Source: CAYSSG01 sp964433635 (GTDB taxonomy: Bacteria > Atribacterota > Phoenicimicrobiia > Phoenicimicrobiales > Stramentimicrobiaceae). From it: a DNA stretch of 39,661 nt. The DNA lies in contig CAYSSG010000016.1 in NCBI GenBank assembly GCA_964433635.1, positions 1 to 39,661 on the forward strand. Reading direction: 5' to 3'. The position numbers were made by a program, and so were the translations under genes. Positions within the stretch are counted from its first letter, which is position 1. The number at the start of each line of letters is the position of its first letter. Shown one piece after another: positions 1 to 7,656 of this stretch. The notes below the pieces were generated by a model. That model was not told the DNA's origin and searched no databases. It saw nothing but the letters and a program-made list of their open reading frames with translations.

Positions 1-1179
1 GCCTGAACCGGCAAATACAGTATTGAGTCCCATGGAAATGGCAATCGCAATAAAACTCGGTGCAATGATATGGATCATCTCTCTGCCAATTTCGATAACC
101 TGGCTTTGATTGATAAAAATTCGTATAATATGTTCCGGATACAAAAGCGCCAATGAGGCAATAAGCGTCGTAATGATCATTCCCAGGATGACTGCACTGA
201 TCGCAGTGCGGTGACTTCTATCAACCTGATTCGCACCAAGATTTTGACCGGTTACTGCACTTCCACCCATCGATAAACCCAGCAGAGGCAGAAAGACCAG
301 ATTGAACAGACGCATACCGATACCAAAAGTTGCCAGAGCATGCGTTCCATAATAGGAAACAAACTTCAATAACAGAAATTGGCCTCCCTGTCGAAAGAAC
401 ATTTCCAGACCGGTAGGAAGGCCTATGACACTTAGTTTGATAACATTATCTTTCGTCAACCTGAATAAACCGGATAAATAGATTTTCAGATAACTTCTTC
501 CGGTCAGAAGGATTAATAATCCACTGAGAAAGGCAATAAAAGTTGAAAATACGGTAGCAATTGCTGCACCCTGGATGCCCCATCCCAAACCGTGAATAGA
601 AGTGCCGGGAATCGTGTCAAACATCAGAACCGGGTCCAGAATGATATTCAGCAAGGCAGTTCCAATCATAATCTTCATGGGATGAGCAGCATCACCGATA
701 CAGCGTAGAGCAGTGTTTACGCTGAAGGACGTAAACATGAAGGGAAGAAACATGGATCGGATTGTGCCATACTCAAGAATATGCTGGATGACGATAGACT
801 CTTGAGAGAAGAAAAAACTGAGTGGTCTTAATATTAAGAGAAGAATAATCGACATCATGATAGATACTAACATTTTAAATGAGATGGATTGTTCAATCAT
901 CTGTCTTGCTCTTTCAAATTTACCGGCTCCGTAACTCTGTGAAATCAGTGAGATGGAGCTCATACCAATGATTTCATTAAAAATGTCAGCTAACCAGAAG
1001 ATTGTGCCAAAGATGGCTACCCCGGCTACTGCCTGGGCAGATATTTTACCGATCCATATCATATCAACGATGTCATAGAGCGTCTGGGCAAAAAAACCAA
1101 ACATGGTCGGCATGGATACGACCAGCAGGATTTTGGTGATATTTCCTTTCGTCAGGTCTCTTTGGACGATCTTTGGCAT
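1..1179 (-). CDS. MATE family efflux transporter (3' end outside the window)
   Basis: This encodes a multidrug and toxin extrusion (MATE) type inner-membrane antiporter that would export organic cations using a Na+ or H+ gradient. I translated the reverse strand from the ATG at 1179: 393 codons stay open to the window edge. The protein starts MPKIVQRDLTKGNITKILLV and continues with long hydrophobic helices. Family features include the early VSMPTMFGFFAQTLYDIVD region, a repeat of that architecture in the second half (LFNLVFLPLLGLSMGGSAV), and GQNLGANQVDRS, a typical MATE loop. Family members are about 450 residues, so roughly 60 C-terminal residues are missing. It is divergently oriented from the gene at 1465. 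Substrate is unknown. Confidence 0.9.
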   Translation of the reverse strand, partial: MPKIVQRDLTKGNITKILLVVSMPTMFGFFAQTLYDIVDMIWIGKISAQAVAGVAIFGTIFWLADIFNEIIGMSSISLISQSYGAGKFERARQMIEQSISFKMLVSIMMSIILLLILRPLSFFFSQESIVIQHILEYGTIRSMFLPFMFTSFSVNTALRCIGDAAHPMKIMIGTALLNIILDPVLMFDTIPGTSIHGLGWGIQGAAIATVFSTFIAFLSGLLILLTGRSYLKIYLSGLFRLTKDNVIKLSVIGLPTGLEMFFRQGGQFLLLKFVSYYGTHALATFGIGMRLFNLVFLPLLGLSMGGSAVTGQNLGANQVDRSHRTAISAVILGMIITTLIASLALLYPEHIIRIFINQSQVIEIGREMIHIIAPSFIAIAISMGLNTVFAGSG

Positions 1180-1464
1180 GGTTTTTCCTGGCTCTATCCA
1201 TCAAAGATGATGAAAATGTTAAAATTATAAAATAATTATTCAGTATAGCATATCACAGAAGAAAGTATCATATTTCTATGGTATAATAACAGAAAAAAGT
1301 TTGTTCAGGGAGTATTTTTCGAATCTATTGCTTATATCCTTCTGATGAAATACTCTTGGTAGTAGTTTTTCTATTTGACTTATTCAAGAGACTTCATAGC
1401 TTTCTAAAGAAAGATAAGTAATTTTGATTTAATATATTAGAAATGAGTACCTCTAGGAGCAAAA

Positions 1465-2304
1465 ATGGCTTTTCTCTTAATTCTGGATAGAGAGCATAAA
1501 GCTTTATGGGTAAAGACGAAAAATAAGCCCAAGGAAAAACATTGGCTTTTACCGGAAGTCGAAGATCCTGTCAATAAACCCTCTAATCGATTGAACGTGG
1601 AACTCTTAGCTAAACAGGCTTTTATTCCTCTTAAGTCAAGTCTAATCGGGAAGAAAAAGCTATCGGATATTTCAAAAAATGATCAGATTCTTTATCTTTT
1701 TTTATGTCCCGGTAAGGAAGCATCGGAAATATTGTTCGATTTGACAAAATATCGGGATATTCAATGGTTCCCCATGAATACGATCAATGAGTCGGATTAT
1801 TTCTCCGGTATCTCAGGAAAATCAATTCTTGAAGCCTATTATGATATTTTAATGGATGGTTTTACCATCCAAAGGGGCTGCTTTCATATTGTTAAGAACG
1901 GGCATGGTAAAAAAGAGATCGATCAATGCAACCGGTTTATATTGGAAGGCGAGAAGAGAATGATGATTGAGCTGAAAGACCAGTATACTTTAAACCACCA
2001 GCCCATTCCTAAAATCGGGGACTATGCCTTTCTGAATAATTGGAAAGGGATTCCGATTGCCGTATTGGAGATGATCGACGTTATCATGGAACCATTTGAA
2101 AAGATCAGGGATACTCTACAAACAATCAATTGTATTTCAGATCAATCTGTCGATGTGCTGGAGAAGCAGTATTATAAGATTTTTAGCAAATGGTCTAAAG
2201 ATCATAATCAGAAATTTTCCAAAAATAAACAGGTCATTTTTTCTCAATTCAAGATCACCCGACATTTTAAGGAAAGAAATATAGACCATTTGAAAATCCC
2301 ATGA
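1465..2304 (+). CDS. ASCH-domain protein with an N-terminal Nudix-like domain
   Basis: The protein has 279 residues. Residues about 156-266 resemble the ASCH (PUA-like) fold: an EGEKRMMIEL strand, then PIPKIGDYAFL, a KGIPIAVLEMIDV strand, PFEKI, and a final QVIFSQFKI strand. ASCH proteins are proposed RNA-binding or nucleoside-processing proteins (YqfB hydrolyses N4-acetylcytidine). Residues 1-130 look like a Nudix fold (FLLILDREHKALWV, HWLLPEV, DIQWFPM, SGKSILEAYYDIL), but the catalytic Nudix box (GX5EX7REUXEEXGU) is absent, so this half may be a binding module only. The ATG at 1465 is supported by AGGAG at 1455-1459. It stands alone, with no operon partner. The domain calls are from pattern recognition; the function is unknown. 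Confidence 0.7.
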   Translation: MAFLLILDREHKALWVKTKNKPKEKHWLLPEVEDPVNKPSNRLNVELLAKQAFIPLKSSLIGKKKLSDISKNDQILYLFLCPGKEASEILFDLTKYRDIQWFPMNTINESDYFSGISGKSILEAYYDILMDGFTIQRGCFHIVKNGHGKKEIDQCNRFILEGEKRMMIELKDQYTLNHQPIPKIGDYAFLNNWKGIPIAVLEMIDVIMEPFEKIRDTLQTINCISDQSVDVLEKQYYKIFSKWSKDHNQKFSKNKQVIFSQFKITRHFKERNIDHLKIP

Positions 2305-2348
2305 TCAGATTCTGTTATTCATTTCAAGGGAATGTTCTTGTTGACTGG

Positions 2349-2370
2349 GATAAGGTTTAATTGCCTTATC
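2349..2370 (+). other. Small hairpin after the ASCH gene
   Basis: GATAAGG at 2349-2355 pairs with CCTTATC at 2364-2370 around an 8-base loop, 44 bases after the stop of the ASCH gene. No U-run follows, so it is not a standard intrinsic terminator. It may protect the 3' end of the transcript, or it may be chance. Confidence 0.35.
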
Positions 2371-2446
2371 GGCTGGGACAGGAATTAGCCCTTGAAATTG
2401 GACTTTATTATCGTCTTTATTCTATTCATTTGATCGTCATTGATCG

Positions 2447-2475
2447 TTGACAATGTTTTTTTAGAATGCTACTAT
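2447..2475 (+). promoter_or_regulatory. Candidate sigma-70 promoter for the peptide ABC operon
   Basis: TTGACA at 2447-2452 is followed after 17 bases by TACTAT at 2470-2475. This is a perfect -35 box with correct spacing and a near-consensus -10 box. Transcription would begin near 2482, leaving a leader of about 215 bases before the binding-protein gene at 2698. It is the best promoter-like sequence in the 393-base gap after the ASCH gene. Confidence 0.65.
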
Positions 2476-2594
2476 TTTATCCAAATCCGGATTTTGGAAA
2501 AGAGAATCTATTCAATGATAGATGGAAGAAATCCGGTGACAAACAAGGATTGATGATTCGTTCATTTCATGAAAAATCATCAAAAAAATTGAGG

Positions 2595-2605
2595 AAGGAG
2601 GTGGT
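2595..2605 (+). promoter_or_regulatory. Leader element with strong Shine-Dalgarno-like sequence
   Basis: AAGGAGGTGGT occurs in the untranslated leader, 92 bases upstream of the start of the binding-protein gene, which has its own ribosome site. The identical 11-mer lies at 19353-19363 upstream of the TRAP binding protein, and a related AAAGGAGATGAGG lies at 26689-26701 upstream of TctC. A GTG inside it could open a 6-codon leader frame, but the spacing to the AAGGAG is too short for normal initiation. The role is unknown: ribosome standby site, leader peptide or mRNA stabiliser. Confidence 0.4.
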
Positions 2606-2697
2606 CATTTTAGTATCTTGAAAAAATATCATTGAAATGACTTTAAGCGAAACAAGATGTAAGAGTTCGTTAATGCATAAATTGAAAGGAGAAAAAA

Positions 2698-4332
2698 ATG
2701 AGAATCAAACAGTTGCTTGTTTTTATATTGACATTCTCTTTAATACTGGGAATGGCAATAACAGGTATGGCGCAGGGAAAGGTTCTGGTCTTTGGCAGCA
2801 GTGGAGATGCCTCTCGTTTGGACCCTGCTGATGTGACAGATGGTGAGTCCATCCAGAGAATGGATAATATCTTCGAAGGGCTGGTGGAATACGAAGAGGG
2901 TTCCACTGAAATCAGATCCTGCCTGGCTGAATCCTGGGAGATCTCTGAAGATGGTACAGAGATCGTTTTTCACCTGAGAAAGGGAGTCAAATTCCACGAC
3001 GGGACTGATTTTAATGCTGATGCAGTCGTTTTTTCCTTTGAACGTCAGTATAATCCGGAACACCCCTATTTTCAATATGGTGAATGGGCTTATTGGGGGT
3101 ATATGTTCAGTGATGTAGATAGAATGGAAAAAATTGACGATTATACAGTCAAATTAGTCCTCAGCAATCCCAATGCTTCTATCATGACCAGTTTGGCTAT
3201 GTTTACTGTCTGTATTGTAAGCCCTGCTAATGCTGAGAAATATAAAGAAGATGCCTTTAAGAATCCCTGTGGAACCGGACCGTTTCAATTTGTGGAATGG
3301 GTGAAAGATGACCATATCACCCTGGTTGCCAATGAGGATTATTGGAGAGAGAGACCCAAAATAGACCAACTGATTTTCAGGGTTATTCCTGATCCTTCTG
3401 CCCGCCTGCTGGCTCTGGAAGTAGGAGAGGTACATGGCATAGAATACCCCAATCCGGCTGACCTGGAACGGATTCAAGCCAATCCTGATCTCAAATTGCT
3501 GTCCGAACCGGGGATGAATATCGGTTATATGGCGATGAATACTGGTTATGGCTATATAGATGCCAATAAGAACGGGGTTAAAGATGCTGATGAACCCTTC
3601 GAGAAGACACCCGGGTACCATGAAGCACTGACCAAAAAGGCAGTAAGACAGGCCATCAATATGGCGATTGACAAGGAGGCTATTGTCAGAGATATCTATA
3701 TGGGTACTGCATCGAGAGCTAAAAATGGAATGCCTCCCTTTATGCTGGGATATAATGATGAAATCGAAGATTATTCCTATGATCCGGAAAGAGCCAAGCA
3801 GTTGCTGGCTGATGCCGGTTACCCCAACGGTTTTGAAGTAACACTGCATGTCATGCCGGTCTCCAGACCTTATATGTTTGATCCGCCTAAAATTGCCGAA
3901 GCCATTCAAAGCTATTTAGCAGCCGTTGGCATTAAAGTTAACTTCTATCAGGTTGATTGGGGAACATACCTTCAGGAGACGGAATCTGGTTTGCATCAGA
4001 TGTGCATGTTAGGATGGACTGGAGATAATGGTGATCCGGATAACTTCATGAATGTTCTATACGGATTGAATGCCTGCAATATTGGAGCTGCCGGCAACTA
4101 TGCATTCTACACCAATCAAACCAATCAGGCACTCCTGACCCAGGCTTTGAGAACCTATGATGTAGATAGACGGGCTGTTTACTATAAACAGGCACAGGAA
4201 CTGATTCATGAAGATGCCGGTTGGGTTTTCCTGGCACATTCCAATCAGAATTGTGTATTCCGCAGTAATGTTGAAGGATTTGTTTTACACCCAACTTCTC
4301 GTATGTTCTTCTATCCGGTGGATATTCAATAA
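2698..4332 (+). CDS. ABC transporter peptide-type substrate-binding protein (family 5)
   Basis: This is the extracytoplasmic binding protein of a dipeptide/oligopeptide/nickel-type ABC importer, 544 residues, the normal length for family 5. A signal peptide covers residues 1 to about 25 (hydrophobic core LLVFILTFSLILG, cleavage near MAQ). Family signatures include the RLDPADVTDGES start of the mature protein, LAESWEISEDGTEIVFHLRKG (the SBP_bac_5 signature region) and FHDGTDFNADAVVFSFE. Residues 288-299 (DANKNGVKDADE) form an EF-hand or dockerin-like calcium loop, which is unusual here. AAAGGAG just upstream supports the ATG. A terminator follows, so the binding protein is probably made in excess of the permeases at 4705-8615. 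The ligand (peptide, sugar or metal chelate) cannot be read. Confidence 0.92.
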   Translation: MRIKQLLVFILTFSLILGMAITGMAQGKVLVFGSSGDASRLDPADVTDGESIQRMDNIFEGLVEYEEGSTEIRSCLAESWEISEDGTEIVFHLRKGVKFHDGTDFNADAVVFSFERQYNPEHPYFQYGEWAYWGYMFSDVDRMEKIDDYTVKLVLSNPNASIMTSLAMFTVCIVSPANAEKYKEDAFKNPCGTGPFQFVEWVKDDHITLVANEDYWRERPKIDQLIFRVIPDPSARLLALEVGEVHGIEYPNPADLERIQANPDLKLLSEPGMNIGYMAMNTGYGYIDANKNGVKDADEPFEKTPGYHEALTKKAVRQAINMAIDKEAIVRDIYMGTASRAKNGMPPFMLGYNDEIEDYSYDPERAKQLLADAGYPNGFEVTLHVMPVSRPYMFDPPKIAEAIQSYLAAVGIKVNFYQVDWGTYLQETESGLHQMCMLGWTGDNGDPDNFMNVLYGLNACNIGAAGNYAFYTNQTNQALLTQALRTYDVDRRAVYYKQAQELIHEDAGWVFLAHSNQNCVFRSNVEGFVLHPTSRMFFYPVDIQ

Positions 4333-4342
4333 TTGAAAGAAT

Positions 4343-4378
4343 AAAAAAAGGGTGAATCGCTTGATTCACCCTTTTTTT
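4343..4378 (+). terminator. Strong intrinsic terminator after the binding protein
   Basis: GGGTGAATC at 4350-4358 pairs perfectly with GATTCACCC at 4363-4371 around the loop GCTT. It is flanked by seven A on the left and seven T on the right (4372-4378), so the stem can extend to 16 pairs and works in both directions. It begins 10 bases after the binding-protein stop. Read-through would be needed to express the permeases from the same promoter. Confidence 0.9.
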
Positions 4379-4385
4379 ATTTTAG

Positions 4386-4414
4386 CATAATGTATACCGT
4401 ATACCGTAATAATG
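4386..4414 (+). repeat. Heptamer array, copy a
   Basis: Successive 7-base units CATAATG, TATACCG and TATACCG, then TAATAATG. This shares unit length, phase and an ending near TAAATG or TGAATG with arrays at 4551-4578 (minus), 35060-35087 (minus) and 39535-39568 (plus). Confidence 0.6.
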
Positions 4415-4550
4415 CAAATGAAAGCCATCAATTCAATCTCTCTGTATTTCCCTATCTTTCATAGGTTCTAGTTTTATTTTCACCAAAATCTTACATTTCG
4501 ACAGATAACGACATTTTACTGGAATATCCATTCTTTAAATCCAGTATTTA

Positions 4551-4578
4551 CGATATACGATGTACATAATACGATATA
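4551..4578 (-). repeat. Heptamer array, copy b
   Basis: Read on the minus strand the units are TATATCG, TATTATG, TACATCG and TATATCG, followed by TAAATACTGG and preceded by CAG. The CAG plus TATATCG start is identical to the copy at 35060-35087. It is inverted relative to copy a. Confidence 0.6.
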
Positions 4579-4704
4579 CTGTTATTGTTGCATTCCAAAT
4601 CATTGAATGGTAGAATAGCATTTAGTTTTTTGCATTTTTAAAATACAGGTTAAAATTGATTGAGATTTAATTTATGATTAAAATGGAGAAGGTCGTTTAG
4701 TATC

Positions 4705-5709
4705 ATGAAATGGTACATATGGAAGCGCATATTCATGTTGATTCCGGTTCTGTTGGGTGCTTCTATTCTTGTTTTCTCTTTGATTCATTTAGCTCCCGGA
4801 GATCCGGCGAGAACCATGGCCGGGGAACATGCCTCCATCCAGACCCTGGAAAGAATACGGGAAAAATATGGCTTGGATAAGCCCCTTCCAACCCAGTACT
4901 GGATATGGCTTAAACAGGCTTTAAAGGGCGATTTCGGACGTTCCATTGTCTCTAATGAGTATGTCAGTCGGGAAATTTGGGATCGATTTCCCAATACCGT
5001 GGAATTAACCTTATTTTCCATGATCATTGCAGTCACGGTAGGTATCATTGCAGGCATTATTTCAGCCTCACGCCAGTATTCTCTTCTTGATTATGGTTTT
5101 ATGGGTGTCGCCTTGTTTGGTGTTTCCATGCCGGTTTTCTGGCTTGGAATTATGTTGATGATGATTTTTGGTGTTTATCTTCGCTGGTTACCGATTGGTG
5201 GAAGAATCAGTATCATGGTTCCTTTTACCAGAATCACCGGTCTTTACTTATTGGATAGTCTGATTGTCGGTAACTGGGCTGCCTTTATAAGTTCATTGCG
5301 TCATCTGATTTTACCTTCTATTGCTCTCGGAACGATACCCATGGCAACCATTGCCAGGGTAACCCGCTCCAGTATGCTGGAGGTATTGCGCCAGGATTTT
5401 ATTCGTACCGAGAGAGCCAAGGGACTTTCAGAAAGACTGGTGATTTACAAGCATGCAGTTCGCAATGCCCTCATTCCTGTGGTTACCGTTATTGGTTTGA
5501 ATTTTGGTCTGCTCCTGGCTGGCGCTATCCTGACCGAAACAGTTTTTTCCTGGCCGGGACTGGGTCGTTATATTGTGAAAGCTGTGCAGATGAGAGATTA
5601 TCCTGCGGTACAGGGCTGTGTTCTATTCTTCGCCTTTATTTTTGTGGTAGTAAATCTTATTACCGATATCATTTATGTTTATATTGATCCCAGAATCAAA
5701 TATCAATAA
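4705..5709 (+). CDS. ABC transporter permease, DppB type
   Basis: First transmembrane subunit of the peptide/nickel-type importer; 334 residues, the usual length. It opens with the family's N-terminal helix (RIFMLIPVLLGASILVFSLI) followed by HLAPGDPA, the hallmark of DppB/OppB proteins. The ATPase-docking EAA loop lies near residues 228-250 (RTERAKGLSERLVIYKHAVRN). About six membrane helices are visible. Upstream ribosome signals are weak (GGAG at 4685-4688 is distant). The next permease follows after 13 bases. Together with the genes to 8615 it forms one transport unit with the binding protein at 2698. Confidence 0.93.
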   Translation: MKWYIWKRIFMLIPVLLGASILVFSLIHLAPGDPARTMAGEHASIQTLERIREKYGLDKPLPTQYWIWLKQALKGDFGRSIVSNEYVSREIWDRFPNTVELTLFSMIIAVTVGIIAGIISASRQYSLLDYGFMGVALFGVSMPVFWLGIMLMMIFGVYLRWLPIGGRISIMVPFTRITGLYLLDSLIVGNWAAFISSLRHLILPSIALGTIPMATIARVTRSSMLEVLRQDFIRTERAKGLSERLVIYKHAVRNALIPVVTVIGLNFGLLLAGAILTETVFSWPGLGRYIVKAVQMRDYPAVQGCVLFFAFIFVVVNLITDIIYVYIDPRIKYQ

Positions 5710-5722
5710 TCAGGATAATAAT

Positions 5723-6613
5723 ATGGAAGGTATGGAGTTTAAAGGAGAAACAACCGGAAAAGAACTATTACGCCGTTTTAAATATAATAAAACGGCTGTA
5801 TTTGGATTGATGATTGTTCTTTTTATGGTTTTTTGTGCCATAACAGCTGATTTTATCGCTCCCAATCATCCGTTTCCATCTCCTCCACTCCTGGCAAATA
5901 AGTTAAAACCGGGTTTCTGGAGTGAAAAAGGGGCCGACGGGATGCCTCTTGGGTCTGATGGATTGGGAAGATGTGTTTTAAGCCGAATGATCTATGGTGC
6001 CAGGGTAAGTTTAACCGCAGGTTTTGTAGCGGTTGGTATCGCGATGGTATTGGGCATCGCTTTCGGTGTGCTTTCCGGTTATTTTGGCGGTTGGGTTGAT
6101 GCATTCATAATGCGCATTGTAGATATCATGTTTGCTTTTCCGGCTCTTTTATTGGCCATTGTCATTGTTACAGTATTGGGTCAAGGTTTGGAAAAAGCCA
6201 TGATTGCGATCGGGATCGTCTATTCTCCCCAGATGGCCAGGATTATTCGCAGTTCAGTGCTATACATTAAGGAGATGGAATATATAGAGGTTCAAAGGGC
6301 GATTGGTTCAACTCACTGGCGCATTATTCTGCGGCATGTGATACCCAACAGCATTGCCCCGGTCATCGTCTATGGTACGCTCATGCTGGCTACTGCCATC
6401 TTGGATTGTGCAGCACTTGGTTTTTTAGGTTTAGGTGCACAACCTCCAACTCCGGAATGGGGAGCCATGCTGTCTGACAGTTATTCCTTTATTGTCAGCG
6501 GGGCCTGGTGGGCGGCTACTTTTCCGGGTATCGCAATTTTACTATCCGTATTAGGGCTTAATTTGTTGGGTGACGGATTGCGGGATATATTAGATCCGAG
6601 ATTAAAGCAATGA
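5723..6613 (+). CDS. ABC transporter permease, DppC type
   Basis: Second transmembrane subunit of the importer, 296 residues from the ATG at 5723. I prefer this start to the in-frame ATG at 5675 because CAGGA at 5711-5715 is well spaced and the upstream start would overlap the DppB gene by 35 bases. Signatures are the N-terminal FKYNKTAVFGLMIVLFMVF helix, the periplasmic PLGSDGLGRCVLSRMIYGAR segment typical of DppC/OppC, and the EAA loop EVQRAIGSTHWRIILRHVIPN. It ends with the family tail GDGLRDILDPRLK. The ATPase gene overlaps its stop by 4 bases. Confidence 0.92.
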   Translation: MEGMEFKGETTGKELLRRFKYNKTAVFGLMIVLFMVFCAITADFIAPNHPFPSPPLLANKLKPGFWSEKGADGMPLGSDGLGRCVLSRMIYGARVSLTAGFVAVGIAMVLGIAFGVLSGYFGGWVDAFIMRIVDIMFAFPALLLAIVIVTVLGQGLEKAMIAIGIVYSPQMARIIRSSVLYIKEMEYIEVQRAIGSTHWRIILRHVIPNSIAPVIVYGTLMLATAILDCAALGFLGLGAQPPTPEWGAMLSDSYSFIVSGAWWAATFPGIAILLSVLGLNLLGDGLRDILDPRLKQ

Positions 6614-7656
6614 ATGATACAACAGTAAATTCAAATCATCAAAAAAAAGAATTGTTAAAGGTACATCATTTAAAGACCTATTTTTATACGCATGAGGGCA
6701 TTGTCAAGGCGGTTGATGGCGTTGATTTTTCACTTAAGCAGGGTGAAACATTGGGTATTGTAGGGGAATCCGGTTCAGGAAAGAGTGTCACCGCATTATC
6801 CATTATGCGATTAATACCTCAGCCTCCCGGGAAGATTGTCAGTGGAGAAATTGTCTTTAGGGAACGAAATTTGTGTACTTTAAGTGAAAAAGAGATGCGA
6901 AAAATTCGTGGTAGAGAGATATCAATGATCTTCCAGGAACCCATGACCTCTCTGGACCCGGTTTTTACAATCGGACATGAGATTATTGAAACCATCTTAT
7001 TGCATCAGAACGTGACCAAAAAAGAAGCAGAAAAAAGGGCGATTCAGATGCTTGAGGTAGTCGGAATACCTGATGCCCAAAAGAGGATAAAAAATTATCC
7101 TCATGAGCTGTCGGGGGGAATGCGTCAAAGAATTATGATTGCCATGGCTTTATCCTGCAATCCTGCATTATTAATTGCTGATGAACCTACAACTGCCCTG
7201 GATGTGACCATACAGGCACAGATTTTAAAACTGATTAACGATTTAAAGAAAAAATTTAACACTGCTGTCATCATAATTACCCATGATTTAGGTGTGATTT
7301 CCGAGATGTGCGACTATGTTGCGGTGATGTATGCCGGACATATCGTAGAATATACGGATATCTTTACCCTGTTTGAAAAGCCCATGCATCCCTATACCCA
7401 GGGGTTGAATCGATCGATTCCCAGAATGGATAGAGAAACCCGGACATTAGAAACCATTAAAGGAATTGTACCTAATCTGCTTCATCTGCCTCCCGGATGC
7501 CCTTTTAATTCCAGATGTGAATATGCCTTTGAGCATTGCTTTAAAGAAATACCGGAACTGATTGAAGTTGAACCTCATCATCTGATTAAATGCCACCTGG
7601 TGGAAAAAGAGTATGGCCAAATCCGTAAAGGAATAGCAAAAGGTTTGTCAGTATGA
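6610..7656 (+). CDS. ABC transporter ATP-binding protein, DppD type
   Basis: Cytoplasmic ATPase powering the importer; 348 residues. Walker A is GESGSGKS at 52-59, the ABC signature LSGGM at 167-171, Walker B LLIADEP at 187-193, and the switch histidine is in THD at 224-226. The C-terminal extension has PPGCPFNSRCEYAFEHCFKE and a later KCHL, the cysteine motif of the oligopeptide-transporter ATPase C-terminal domain, which binds an iron-sulfur cluster in studied relatives. Its ATG overlaps the previous stop (ATGA), so translation is coupled. It pairs with the ATPase encoded next. Confidence 0.93.
   Translation: MNDTTVNSNHQKKELLKVHHLKTYFYTHEGIVKAVDGVDFSLKQGETLGIVGESGSGKSVTALSIMRLIPQPPGKIVSGEIVFRERNLCTLSEKEMRKIRGREISMIFQEPMTSLDPVFTIGHEIIETILLHQNVTKKEAEKRAIQMLEVVGIPDAQKRIKNYPHELSGGMRQRIMIAMALSCNPALLIADEPTTALDVTIQAQILKLINDLKKKFNTAVIIITHDLGVISEMCDYVAVMYAGHIVEYTDIFTLFEKPMHPYTQGLNRSIPRMDRETRTLETIKGIVPNLLHLPPGCPFNSRCEYAFEHCFKEIPELIEVEPHHLIKCHLVEKEYGQIRKGIAKGLSV

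Larger units (their letters stand above)
4379..4704. other. Gene-free stretch with two heptamer arrays
   Basis: These 326 bases between the terminator and the first permease hold no credible gene. They carry two arrays of a 7-base unit in opposite orientation (4386-4414 and 4551-4578), about 140 bases apart. The pair resembles the ends of a small non-coding element. I see no strong promoter here for the permease genes. Confidence 0.6.

Noticed and set aside
2637..2831. Plus-strand 64-residue open frame overlapping the binding-protein start
   Set aside because: Out of frame with the signal peptide and no ribosome site; the binding-protein frame is unambiguous.
3154..3909. Long minus-strand open frame of 251 codons inside the peptide-binding protein gene
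   Set aside because: Antisense shadow of a strongly supported gene, with no recognisable motifs.
4379..4620. CRISPR-like array in the repeat region after the first binding protein
   Set aside because: Units are 7 bases without spacers; no 25-37 base direct repeats and no cas genes.
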